Assembly (NCBI GenBank): GCA_944472135.2 | Contig: OX235265.1 | Coordinates: 58,229,112 to 58,293,111, forward strand | Direction: 5' to 3' | Source: Trichobilharzia regenti | Taxonomy: Eukaryota; Platyhelminthes; Trematoda; Strigeidida; Schistosomatidae | DNA: 64,000 bases | Shown here: piece by piece, positions 22,460 through 33,410 of the stretch | Position numbering within the stretch: the stretch's first letter is position 1 | How the letters are laid out: each line of letters begins with the position of its first letter | Notes under the pieces: generated by a model | Told to the model about the DNA's origin: nothing | The model's database searches: none | What the model saw: the letters and a program-made list of their open reading frames with translations, nothing else | Translations under genes and position numbers: made by a program

Positions 22460-22701
22460 TTAATAATATTAATGTATATTCTCATATAAACATATAAATT
22501 TACATGAAAATGCATGCCATTTTTACAGGCACGATCAAGTATGATATAATATCTAATCGTAGATTTTCTACAAGTTAATAATGTTTCAATAGTTAAATAT
22601 TTGATATATATATAAATACACATTGTCTGAACTAGGCTGTATAGTTATTGAATTGTACAATTGTCCTCCAGGTTGAGCGGGAAAATCGACTTCGTTTCGT
22701 T

Positions 22702-22710
22702 TTCATCCCG
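22702..22710. repeat. Target site duplication, left (TTCATCCCG)
   Basis: Nine bases repeated exactly at 24968-24976. The single, uninterrupted version is seen in inverse at 20897-20905. Confidence 0.85.
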
Positions 22711-24967
22711 GGGATAGGATAGAGGCACAAATCAGCTGATTTCTGCAGTTTTAAGGCGTTATCGTGGCGCTGTGTTTGGGCTATTCTACGTTGTTTTTAG
22801 TAGTTTTTTCGACAGGAATGGACTTTAAAAATCGCATTTTAACGAAAAATCGTGTAAAAAGTGAAAAAAGTTGTCTTTTTCAATGTGTTTACAAAATGCT
22901 CTCTTTTTATGGAATTGACATACTGAGGTGCATAAGAAATGTCAGAATTTGTTGGAAAATGTCAATTATGATATAAAATGCAAAATAACTCCAATTGTTT
23001 CAGTGTATTTTACGTAAATGATTAGTAGAGAGTTAAATATCTAGGTAATTATGATTTCATTATGTTTACAAAATTTCACAGTAATAAAGGAAACTGAGTC
23101 GGTAATTTCGTCAGATAACGGTGAATAAACAGTCATTTAACTGGTAGGTACTGTGTTTCAAGTTATTTATTCAGCCCATCATTTCCTGACTGAATTTTTG
23201 TCATTTTTAATTTCCAGGTTATGGTCGTCAATTCCGCAATCACGCAATACATTTAGACATTCTATTTGGGACTAAAAACAATAATATTAGTGTAATTGAT
23301 GAAATATTTGTGATATTATGAATGTATTTGTCGAAATAAATATTTTTTTTAAAATTTTGCACTATTATTCGTACACTAATAATAGTTACTGTTTGTCGAG
23401 TTGCAAATTGATGCTAGTGTAGAAGACATAATATTGTTAAAATGCCATATTTACATCTGGTTGAATGTATACACAATGGGGGTACTGTTATCGCTTTCGC
23501 TAGTAAACCTTAAACAGGCGATATGCACAACAAAAGCCTATCTAGTGCGTTACAGTATTTTATGATAACAAAGTAATCAATCAAATTTAGTGACGTGATC
23601 AACTAATGCACGAGTCTGAGTGTTAATGTGATCATGTAAGAGCCTATTGATACGAAATAATAACACAAGAAGAGTAATGTAGTTATCTCTTTATAACGCA
23701 ATGATTTCCTTTGAGGTAGTAGTGTTAAACGCAACATAAGAATAGCAGACTATTCGTGATAAATAGGATATACGTTGCATAGTGCGCATGAAGTGCCTAG
23801 ACTACCACTACAAGTCATGTACGTATAGAACCCATATTTGCTAGGTTATGTTTCGTTATTACAGTGCGAAAACATGTTTGACGGCTACTTTCTTAACAAT
23901 CGCGAATACCAATATTATACGCAACTGAAACACTTTACGCAAGGCTTGATGATCCATTGAGGAAATAGTAATATTTTAAGACTGACGCATTTCACATAAG
24001 TATTAATACGTTGCCTATCATATTCTCGTTAGCTCTGCAATGTCGTCCAAATGATAAGTGAAAGAGACAATGTTAGTCAACATAAATGCATATATTTGTA
24101 AGGAAACAATAATCAATCAAGTTAAAAATGACTCAGAATGAAAGAGTACATATCTACACTAAAGAGAGTTAATAGCAATCCAGTGAAAAAATCACAGTTG
24201 TAGAGTTTTTTTGTAGCTGCATCATAGTCATCATTAAGTCCACCAAACACTCTATCCACAACATTTGTATCCGTTTGCTTCCGTTGTTAGTGGTGTTGAA
24301 CCAGTCTTTGCAGTTTTCGTCATCACCAGATCCGTTCGCAGAAACTAGATATGAACTTTTCAAGCAGAGATTGAGATTGTATTCCTTCGAATGCATTCAG
24401 CCATATTGAGAAAATTCTGAGGATATATACATATCAGGTAAATTAATCTTACCTCTGGTGAACAATTCCTAATCTTAGCCACACTGAATATGTGAACAAA
24501 GCAAGGAACAACCACAGAGTTGGTGAGATTCTATAGATTAGTCGTCTATATATTCCACGATATATTTCAGGAATTGTGTAACTTCCAAACCACCTGTCAC
24601 ATTTTCTCTTCTATAAAAAGCAAATATTACACACGTGACTCTTATCCATCCGTTACAATTAACTGAAAGATAAAATCTTCAAACTTTATACTTCTTTGAT
24701 TAAGTTACCCAGTAATATTCTCCTTGTAAGTGGATCTAATGCTTCTCACATCTGTGAAATTTATAAGCATGTTAACTTGGTCCCTTAAGCTAGAAAATAT
24801 AATGTCTATCCGCTTTTATTATTGCTATTTCAAAGCCCGCTTCAGTAACGTAAGGCACGTATTAGCCGCAACGTTTACGCAGAGGAAAATCTACCAATCA
24901 CTGCGTGCATAAGTGACCTTCAAGTGCTCAACCTCTCCATAAGCTATTTGTGCCGCTATCCTATCTC
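22711..24967. mobile_element. Non-autonomous DNA transposon, 2257 bp, 9-bp target duplication
   Basis: Ends are inverted repeats of 22 bases with two mismatches: GGGATAGGATAGAGGCAC on the left and GAGATAGGATAGCGGCAC read inward from the right. TTCATCCCG flanks both sides. The related LINE UTR at 20880-20920 has the same sequence without the insert, which proves the boundaries. The interior is AT-rich and has no transposase. The two longest ORFs, 22764-22976 (+) and 24169-24396 (-), have no family motif. A 9-bp duplication is compatible with Merlin or Mutator-type elements, and the superfamily is not settled. Confidence 0.85.
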
Positions 24968-24976
24968 TTCATCCCG
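24968..24976. repeat. Target site duplication, right (TTCATCCCG)
   Basis: Exact direct repeat of 22702-22710. Confidence 0.85.
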
Positions 24977-26811
24977 TGGTTGTAGGCATACGATAACCAA
25001 CCAATATTGAGGTAAGTACAACGTTTACAACGGATTGAAAGCTGTTTTTAGAAAAGTAAAAGTGCTAAGGTGAATCAATAAAGTGTAATGAAATGGGTAA
25101 GTGCAAGTATCACTAATAAATGCATTAATAAAGAAAACTCCCTAGGCTGACAACGTTCATTTGCAATGTATAATGCTACGCGTATATCTCGTACTATCAT
25201 GATGTCCACTTTTGGTTTTAATACATTTTTTCCTTATGTCTGTTTTTTATTTTATGCTTTTTTGTGCATTTGGTGCACAACCGTACCTCACAGAGAATAG
25301 GAATAGAATAAGTCGAATCAAATTCATAAAGAGCTATAAAATGTTAGGTTTAATGGGATACAATGAGGATTAAGTAAAGACGTTATTAGAAAATGAATGA
25401 GATAAGACATTGTGAAGTGGTATTTAAAGATCCGACAATGGACAGCAAGTTGATTTATAAGATGCCCCATAAATCTGTGCAGATCCCACATGGTCGCATC
25501 TCAACAATAGGCTGAGCGAATGGTATATATTTAAAGGTAGAAGCATGATCTGTCAAGGCGTTCATTATTATCTTTTTCAAGATAAAGATCTAAGCCCTCA
25601 TAAAAATCAGAAATATCTCGAGCCTTTAATTTGTATATTGCTGTTCCTGCAGAATGGGGCGATTCACCTTAGTGACCCCCACCATATCTACTGATCAGCT
25701 AACGCCACCCTCCCTCCTTTTTTGATGTTAAGCTCTGAGACTATGATTATTATGGCTACCGCAAATATACTGCTTGGTACCAGACATGTTCGTACCCCAT
25801 ATTCCATCTCCCTAGCTTTCTTAATGAGTGCTTCCAATAGGTCTCCACATACATCTTTATGAACATTATATATGTATGCATGCGTCCTAATGAACAGATT
25901 ACTTTACAAGAAGTTAAAACCTTAAAGAATAAAAAGAATAGGTTTTGTGAATAGTGAAGCAAGATTCAGCAGAACAATATAGTTAGGGATCAATGTAGGT
26001 AGTATGAACTGAAGGTAAGGTCGGTTGGCAGGACTTAGTGTACTAAATTATCATGACAGTCTTGTATATAGTAGACATCTGACATTGCAAAGTAACGTGT
26101 CTAAACATATTATAAAAGATATTAACAGAAATACTACATAGCTTTAACATTATGAATTTTAGAAAATTATATGAGAATGGGTAACTGTTGACTGAAGATA
26201 ATCAATTCAACTCAAAAATAGTGCAGTGTATTATGCTAATAATATAAGTATATTCGTAAAATATTAAAAGATATGGTTGCTAATGTAATGGTTTTCGGAA
26301 ATAATTATACTGACGAACTTATTGAAGATTACAGTGAAGAGGAAACCAGTGAGTTAGTTAAATGGCTACTGTGCAGTTAGTAGTTAAAACGTCTTTTTTA
26401 AAAAGTAAAGGGTAGAAGAGTTTTGAGCACCGGAGCAAATTAAGTCATATTCTACTGAGTAGAGTGTAGTGAGTAGTGGTACGATTAGGGATAAGGGTAG
26501 GTTGAATGAACTTGGGGAAAATGGTTGGTTGGTTGAGTTTGTTATTGCTAGGTATTCCTGGCCACTTTTCATATGGCATGCTTTAGACATTACAAAGTAC
26601 CAGTTTGCTTATATTATGGGAGAACTATCACAACTAATTTGGGATTATACATCCAGGAGAGTCTAATGAGTTTATAAACCCGATTGAAGAAATATCGATA
26701 GGATCTCTAGTAAGCTGAATAACCGGACCTTAGGTAAAGGCATGTGGGAGAGATTAGGTTGGTTTTATCACGTTATAGATGAGGTACGGTTGCCGGGGCA
26801 AATGAGTTTCC

Positions 26812-29800
26812 TCAAATTGGGGGTATTGCACTGGGGTCTGTAGTACTAAAGCTAGTTGAGCGGCCCATATGGATAAAGTATGGATAAGTAGACCGAAGCT
26901 CTTTTGTTGATAGGAACTCGTTAAGTAGACGCTGGAATTCAGTAGGAGATCGGCAACTACGTACAGTAAGTGGAAGTTCGTTCCATAATGCACTGTACTG
27001 TATTTTAAAGAAACGTGATCGCAGTTTTGTCCGGAACCGGCTTATGGATAGAGTATTTTCATGATTCCTAAGAGTATATATGGGTAAATTATTGAAAGCT
27101 ATTGGATTACTGCTTTTGGTGTAGCCGTGTAAAAGGCGAAAGAGGAATGTAAGGTTGAGTTTCAGGCGCCTTAACCAAAGTGGCTGAAGTCCATACATTT
27201 TGCACCTATCAGCGTAAGTCAGTCCTTCATGTTTGTATAATAGGCGTCGAGTAAAACTTCGCTGAATATTTTCAATACGAACCCTGTCATACCCATGCAT
27301 GAAACCGAAGACAATTGTGCAGTATTCAAGTACTGGACGAACCATGACTTTGTATAAAAGGACTTTAGCCTCATTTGTGTACATTTTTCGATGTAACAAG
27401 CCTGTGAGTCTTCGGCATTTAGAAACAAGTGCTTTTGCGTACTGACTGAATGTTAAGTTTTGTGAGTAGGTAACTCCCAGGTCTTTTATGGAACTGAGGG
27501 TTTGGAGAAAAGAGTTACCTAGGTGTAACCTGAAATTCGGATGGGAGTTATTGAAATATAGGACACCACATTTATCAGAATTGAATGGCAGTTGCCAGTC
27601 ATTGCTCCAGTTATGTAACCTATCCAGATCATCTTGAATATGTGTGAATCCTTCGTTTAGTGTAGAATGGGGGAAGCTGTATACAATCTTTAAGTCGTCA
27701 GCAAAGAGGTATGGGGTACCATGCTTGATTACGCTGCAGATGTCGTTAATGTAGATTACGAAAAGCAGTGGACCTAGTACACTACCCTGAATCACTCCAC
27801 TTCTTATAGGTCTGGGTGACGAGTAATTATTTGCAAATTTCACAACTTGGGAACGATCTTCCAAGAAAGAAATGAGCCAGGATAACAAGGGGTCTTGGAA
27901 CCCGTACGACTTTAGCTTAAGGATTAGTCTCTTGTGTGGGACTTTATCAAAGGCTTTTTTGAAGTCAAAGAAGAGAGTTGTGACATACAAACCATGATCA
28001 CGCTTAGCGGTAACATCATCAAAGTAGTCAAGTAGGCAGGTGGAGCATGATCGATTTTTCAAGAAGCCGTGTTGTGCTGGAGTAAACACTTTGTGAAGGT
28101 GGAGGTATGAAGCAATATCTTGCCCTATAACCTTTTCCATAACCCTGGAAACTACTGACGTGATATTAATCGGTCGGTAGTTTTCGATGTTAGAAGTTGG
28201 TCCTTGTTTGTGCCTAGGGGTTATAAACGACAGTTTCCAGCATTCTGGGTAACTGCCATTATTTAAGGACAGAATGAAAAACTTTAGTAGGATAATGGGT
28301 ATATCCTCACCACCTCTTTTCAACAAGATAGATGGAATTCCATCGGGCCCAGCGTTATATGATGTCCGGAGGGATGCTATAGCGGAGGAAATCTTTTGTT
28401 GGGTGAATGTTATATTACCCAAAAAGTGATTTGGTATTGTCGGAACTTCAAGACTATCTACTGTTTCTTCGATAGTATAGTAGCTAGAAAAGTGGGAGCT
28501 GAATAACTCACATATCTCCTGCGGGTCTTCGTGTAGTTTTTCTCCATCTAGTAATAAGTTAGGGATACTTATTCTGTTGTTGTTGATTCGTGACTTAATT
28601 AGTTTAACTAATGCCTCTGTATTATCAGGTCGTGAGTGGAGGATGCGTTCTAGTTTGATGGACTCAGATAACTGATTAGATTTGTATGAATCATAAGTTT
28701 GCTTGAGTGTAATGAGTGATGAAAAGTCATTATATCTGTAGAATTGCCTAGCATGCTTACGCAGTCGGTTTCGAATCTTTACGGGGATGAAGTCGGGCTG
28801 TTTAGGCCTCGTTTTCACAAGTCTTACTGGAGCGATGAAGTCATGTGCAAATCCTAGGTTCTCATAGAGTAATTTGTTTGTCTCTATAGCCGAGCTGCAC
28901 GTAAAGTATGGCTCCCAGTCTAGGGTGCGTATGTATGGTTTCAGTTCATCCCACTGAGCATGTCTGTAACCCCTGAGTAATACTTTGTTGGCGTTTATTG
29001 TCGAACTCATGCTAGTGCAAATATTAAATGTACCGAATACTACTCTGTGGTCGCTGCCAGGAAACTCTTTACCTACTCGAAGGGTAGTGGGGATGATACC
29101 ATTAGTGAAAACTAGATCTAAAATCTTAGATAGCCTGGTAGGATACTGTACGTGTTGTTGCCATTCTTTTGTTTCTATTATGTTGATAAATTCATTGTAC
29201 CGTTTTGGTGAGGAAAGTGGTTGCCAGACTACATCGGGCATATTAAAGTCCCCACATATAATTTTAGCCGTGTGAGGTAGTGAAGTGGCGTAAGCGAACG
29301 TGCTAGCAAGCTTCATATTACCTTCAACGGTTGAGCACGGGGGGTGATAGATGCAACCTATAAGATAGGAACTGGAGTGAGACAGTCTTAGAATAGCCCA
29401 CACTGAATCGTTATCTGTGATGAGCTCTGGGTAGAAGCACTGTGTGGCCTTAATATCAGACCTGATATACATAGCACATCCTCCTCCTCTACCATAGTTT
29501 CTGTCGCCTCTGAATACATAATAGTTATCAATAGAAATATCTTTATCGCAAATCTGAGGAGTGCACCATGTCTCAGTAATCATTATGAGAGACGGATTGC
29601 AAATTAGGGATAATGTCGTGAAGTCGAACATTTTGTTGAGTAAGGAGCGAGCATTGATAAGACAGAATGAGAGAGAGTTAGGGGTGACGGTGAAATCGCA
29701 TATATCTTTAAAAATATTCTCTCCAAGGTTTATGGCGTCTAGAACAGATTGTTTGATGGGTGCTAACTCAGATGGTGGCCACTTACTAGCAGTGCTGGAA

Positions 29801-29889
29801 AAGTGCCCTACACCAGTATCAGCACAGAGAGATGTGCCATCGTTTGTTACCCCGGCGGGTGTGAGGTGTTCATAATACCGTGCCTCCAA
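26812..29889 (-). CDS. LINE ORF2: endonuclease and reverse transcriptase (1025 aa)
   Basis: Complete open frame. The endonuclease domain has INARSLL (about residue 78), ITETWCTP, GDFN (about 213-216) and GSDHR (about 278). The reverse transcriptase has YRPINITSVVSRVMEKV, DFKKAFDKVPH (about 645), GVIQGSVLGPLLF and the catalytic FADD (729-732). The C-terminal domain has LQPLWLRRLK and LWNELPLTVR. It is homologous along its full length to the plus-strand ORF2 but clearly diverged, so it is a different subfamily. All expected catalytic motifs are present, so this copy could encode an active protein. The start codon is the first ATG in the frame, 94 bases after ORF1. Confidence 0.93.
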   Translation of the reverse strand: MEARYYEHLTPAGVTNDGTSLCADTGVGHFSSTASKWPPSELAPIKQSVLDAINLGENIFKDICDFTVTPNSLSFCLINARSLLNKMFDFTTLSLICNPSLIMITETWCTPQICDKDISIDNYYVFRGDRNYGRGGGCAMYIRSDIKATQCFYPELITDNDSVWAILRLSHSSSYLIGCIYHPPCSTVEGNMKLASTFAYATSLPHTAKIICGDFNMPDVVWQPLSSPKRYNEFINIIETKEWQQHVQYPTRLSKILDLVFTNGIIPTTLRVGKEFPGSDHRVVFGTFNICTSMSSTINANKVLLRGYRHAQWDELKPYIRTLDWEPYFTCSSAIETNKLLYENLGFAHDFIAPVRLVKTRPKQPDFIPVKIRNRLRKHARQFYRYNDFSSLITLKQTYDSYKSNQLSESIKLERILHSRPDNTEALVKLIKSRINNNRISIPNLLLDGEKLHEDPQEICELFSSHFSSYYTIEETVDSLEVPTIPNHFLGNITFTQQKISSAIASLRTSYNAGPDGIPSILLKRGGEDIPIILLKFFILSLNNGSYPECWKLSFITPRHKQGPTSNIENYRPINITSVVSRVMEKVIGQDIASYLHLHKVFTPAQHGFLKNRSCSTCLLDYFDDVTAKRDHGLYVTTLFFDFKKAFDKVPHKRLILKLKSYGFQDPLLSWLISFLEDRSQVVKFANNYSSPRPIRSGVIQGSVLGPLLFVIYINDICSVIKHGTPYLFADDLKIVYSFPHSTLNEGFTHIQDDLDRLHNWSNDWQLPFNSDKCGVLYFNNSHPNFRLHLGNSFLQTLSSIKDLGVTYSQNLTFSQYAKALVSKCRRLTGLLHRKMYTNEAKVLLYKVMVRPVLEYCTIVFGFMHGYDRVRIENIQRSFTRRLLYKHEGLTYADRCKMYGLQPLWLRRLKLNLTFLFRLLHGYTKSSNPIAFNNLPIYTLRNHENTLSISRFRTKLRSRFFKIQYSALWNELPLTVRSCRSPTEFQRLLNEFLSTKELRSTYPYFIHMGRSTSFSTTDPSAIPPI

Positions 29890-29983
29890 TGCATCGCCCT
29901 CCCATCCGGTGATAAGTGGCTTGACAGTATGTGTGCTATTTGCGTCAATATTGAGGCTGAAATTTCGTGTTGGCTGAGAAAAT

Positions 29984-31483
29984 TTAGATTGGATGGGGGG
30001 AGGTAGGTATTCCTTGTGGATAGTATGCTGGGGTAGAGTTACGTGTATCGCAGTTATGACTAATATTTTGTGTGTTTAAGTTATTTTCGTAAATATTAGT
30101 CCATTGACGGTCTTGGGTGGTCTGTATGCGATGGTTTTCGGGGATGTGGTGAGTCAAAAGGCCACCTTTAGGAAACATGCCTAGCGCACTTGTTCCTTGT
30201 TGTAGAGGTCCCTGGATCAAACTTTTGTCTATAGTAGCCATAGATTGGAAAGTTGTGTCGGGGTAGGTGTATGCCTGCCCGTCGGGCTTCGACTTATTTT
30301 TAGGGTGCCCAGACATATAGCGTCTGTTGTGTCTATCGGACGAAGACTTGTTTGATGTTGGATGAATCGGCGGGTTACCTCTCTTTTCATTGACGTTAGA
30401 TTTATGGCGGTATGAGGGCTTATTCTGCTTCCCTGGTTTAGTGGTATGATTGGGGTCGCTTAAGTTAATGTTATCTGGTTCGCTGCTGAGAAACCTATCA
30501 GTGATGTGTTTGAGTACAGGTATTCTGGATGGCAGGGTTATTTTACTTCGTTTTGTATGCTCACTAATCTGAGTGCTGCTCGGGGAGGATATGCTTAATG
30601 CTACATGCTCGAGCTTAGTCTTTTGCTTAACGTTGGTAGTGGTATTAGCGGCTGATGGTGATGTGGCTAGCGAGCATAACTCTGAAGATGCATCTAAGTC
30701 TATGACCGTAGTTGCTTCATCGTTGAGTTTACTAGGTAAATTTTTATTATTTAAGAGTATTTCATGTATGTCTGTACCATTAGGTTTACTCAAGTTTAAG
30801 GCGACAGAGTCTTCTATAGGACATTCTGCTGTTACGTAAGTTTTTGCGACACTTGGTACACTTGCGCGGCTACGTCTTTGACATGGCGTTAGGTCATGGG
30901 CAAGTTTAATATTACCATAAGGTGTGGATGAACTAATTAACTTATTTGACGACTGAAATTTCCTAGCATCATTAGGACTACTGAATTTAAACAGCACAGG
31001 GCAAGTATACTTTCCTGATTTTTTCCTGAGTCTGATTAGGTGGCAATTCGCTGATGGCATGCCACACGCTTGGAGACATGTCACTTTGATTTTGTCCAGA
31101 GGCGTCCGATCAGGCAGATTGTAAGCGAGAACGTTGTACGAGGACATGATTCGTTTAGTAACTTCACTGGCTATAAAGTCTAACATACGCTCAGATTTCA
31201 GCAGACTTTCCGGATTAGCATCATGAGTTGGGTTACAAAGAAGCAGTAGTGGCTTAATGGTGTTTATATTCTCATTTAATTCCTTCACAGAGTTTCCTAG
31301 AGATATAAGGTCCAACTTATTTTGTTCAGCAGTTGCATATACCTCTGACAACAAGTCGGGAACAATGACTTCGGGGACATTGTTGAGGCTACGCGGAACG
31401 CACAGTGATGTACGTATCTTCTTAGCTGAGTGACCCAAACTATTCTTACGTATGGAAAGTACTCGTTTATTACGTTGTGCCAT
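29984..31483 (-). CDS. LINE ORF1, nucleic-acid-binding protein (499 aa)
   Basis: Basic N-terminus (MAQRNKRVLSIRKNS). Residues about 50-100 are leucine- and asparagine-rich and likely coiled-coil (KLDLISLGNSVKELNENI). Residues about 110-200 resemble the RRM-like domain of CR1/L1 ORF1 proteins (NVLAYNLPDR, CPVLFKFSS, IKLAHDLTPCQR). The rest is Ser/Lys/Pro-rich and probably disordered. Family members coat the LINE RNA. Residues 1-402 recur in the chimeric ORF at 2076-3353 with a handful of substitutions. Confidence 0.88.
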   Translation of the reverse strand: MAQRNKRVLSIRKNSLGHSAKKIRTSLCVPRSLNNVPEVIVPDLLSEVYATAEQNKLDLISLGNSVKELNENINTIKPLLLLCNPTHDANPESLLKSERMLDFIASEVTKRIMSSYNVLAYNLPDRTPLDKIKVTCLQACGMPSANCHLIRLRKKSGKYTCPVLFKFSSPNDARKFQSSNKLISSSTPYGNIKLAHDLTPCQRRSRASVPSVAKTYVTAECPIEDSVALNLSKPNGTDIHEILLNNKNLPSKLNDEATTVIDLDASSELCSLATSPSAANTTTNVKQKTKLEHVALSISSPSSTQISEHTKRSKITLPSRIPVLKHITDRFLSSEPDNINLSDPNHTTKPGKQNKPSYRHKSNVNEKRGNPPIHPTSNKSSSDRHNRRYMSGHPKNKSKPDGQAYTYPDTTFQSMATIDKSLIQGPLQQGTSALGMFPKGGLLTHHIPENHRIQTTQDRQWTNIYENNLNTQNISHNCDTRNSTPAYYPQGIPTSPHPI

Positions 31484-31941
31484 TGCTGAAAACTAATCAA
31501 TATGGTTTAAAGTTAAAGCCGAGCTAAATCGAAAACGGGTATATGGAAAAATAGTATATCGAGTGGATATACAGATTAAGTACTACTATGGATACCGTAT
31601 GGAATTTTATTGCTTATAAATAAACAATAAATTTACAAAGTACTAAAAAGTAAGATACAGAGTATATAGAAACCAATTATCCTGTAAATTGATCCTGGTA
31701 TGTAAACCAAAAAATGATGAACTTCTCTACAGTTTTCTTTTCTGTGACGTTGTTCTAAAGTTACAATAAGGAGGATGAGCCCTGCGAAAGAGTGGATCCA
31801 AACTTGATAACTGGCGGTGATATATCTGCAGAATTGGAAGCTAGAGTAGCAGCCAATATAAGTTATAGTTGAGCAGTGGTATAATATCCACTACAATATT
31901 CCAGAAATCGACAAAAATATATCCACGTTATGGGGAGAGAT

Positions 31942-33035
31942 TGTAACGTCCGATCAGAATCGCGCGCTTATGTGCCAGTGTTGTACATATGTTCATGTTG
32001 TATATACTGAATTTATATCATCTGTCATCTAGCTGTTGGTAATTCTGTTTGTGTCCGGACGACTTCCACTTGTATCATCAACCTGAGAAGGAATGTAGGC
32101 GTACTGCTGTAAGTCCTCCAATTCTTCCAAATAATTCCACCAAGACATGATCCGCGAGGTTATATGTACTTTTTGTGTATACGACTGATGTGTCTTCCCA
32201 ATTTGTGATTTTGGATCAGTTGTGTTTACTCGTTGTATTCGTGCCTTGTTTTTACTGCATAATTTTGTTAAAATTTTCGTCGTGATTACTTCTGAAGTTG
32301 TTTCTTGTCTTCTACATCCGTGAATGAATTGATTGATGTTAAGGACAGCAGATGGGTCGTATACGCCGAGGAGGCTAGGCTATTGCTGAGAATGACATGC
32401 ACATGGAGATAATTGTTAGCTGTGGTCCGACACGCCGAGGAGAAAGAGTGTAAACGACTGAGGCTCGCATGCGTCACCGCTACTAGAACTGCGGCAGAAT
32501 GAGTGACAAGCGATTTCAATGGTAATTGGTAGTGAGTAATTAAGAGGATGTGCGAGGAGTATCATGAGGTGGTGCTCTGGTCACGTTCCTTCCTCCAAGA
32601 GTCATTCTAGCGAGTGGCGATTGTGTTGCAAGAGGATGCCTTTAACTGAAAGGCGCAGGTCGTCATTGATGTGTGAGATTGTGCTGTGGGTATGCTTGTG
32701 GTGTGTTGGCTTTTCTGTTTGTTTTCGATTTCAGCTTTGTCCGTGTGACCCAGGTTCTCGCAACGGCATCCAAGTCAACGTGTATTGGTCGTGATGGAGA
32801 GAAGGGATGGATCCCTATTTTGCGGAGGAGTGTCAATGGAGTTGAAGATTGAACGATCAATTCATGGTCGTTTGCTCAAAACCAACTTCCCCATTTTTCG
32901 CGGAGGCATCAATACACCAGTCACCGTCTCATCGGTCGCCGTTCAGAAAGAAGTCAGGAGACAACTGTCAGGAGTATTATTGTGATGTAATATTTTTTCA
33001 TAGAACATAATAGTAAGGTTGGATTGTAAGTTGTG
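31942..33035 (+). repeat. Plus-oriented BEL/Pao LTR-like segment (copy C block)
   Basis: Second copy of 3812-4905 at offset 28130. It begins TGTAACGTCC and includes the GAACGATCAATTCATGG block at about 32845. Small differences cluster at 32110-32130 and 32400-32470. Its ORFs (32286-32519, 32564-32794) differ between copies in ways that do not preserve protein, so I do not call them genes. Confidence 0.55.
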
Positions 33036-33410
33036 GAATATCCAGACACAAACAAGATTAATCAATAATTACAATATTCGGAACCCACACAATTATTGAA
33101 CAAGAACATATGTACAATCAGTGCATCCAATATTGTGGATTCTGCTTTGAGGAACTACCTTTAAAGAACTGCAGGACGTACGCTACTACGCCTACATTCC
33201 TTCTCAGGTTGATGATACAAGTGGAAGTCGTCCGGACACAAACAGAATTACCAACAGGCAGATGAAAGATGATACCAATTCAGTATATACAACATGAACA
33301 TATGTACAAAATCACACACCAAGCACATTGGACTGCTCATTGATGCGCTACCCTTTGAAGAATTGTAGGACTTACAGCAGTACGCCTACAACCCGTCTCA
33401 GGTTGACGCT

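Larger units (their letters stand above)
22460..26811 (-). repeat. 3' UTR of the minus-strand LINE, interrupted
   Basis: Non-coding. Two parts, 22460-22710 and 24968-26133, are inverse copies of 20895-21150 and 19740-20910. 26134-26811 is specific to this copy. Short ORFs here (25756-25962, 26384-26590) carry no recognisable protein. Confidence 0.75.
22460..31910 (-). mobile_element. CR1-type LINE (SR1/Perere-like), both ORFs open
   Basis: Reading on the minus strand: 5' UTR (about 31910-31484), ORF1 (31483-29984), 94-bp gap, ORF2 (29889-26812), and 3' UTR (26811-22460). The 3' UTR contains a separate 2257-bp DNA transposon (22711-24967) and ends in an AT-rich tail inside a BEL 3' LTR. Without the insert the LINE is about 7.2 kb. 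No stop or frameshift is seen in either ORF. The 5' end position is uncertain because the neighbouring LTR block is shared with copy A. Confidence 0.85.

Noticed and set aside
19740..26133. A large foldback (long inverted repeat) DNA transposon
   Set aside because: The arms continue into LINE ORF2 on both sides and end at LINE tails, so two oppositely oriented LINEs explain them.
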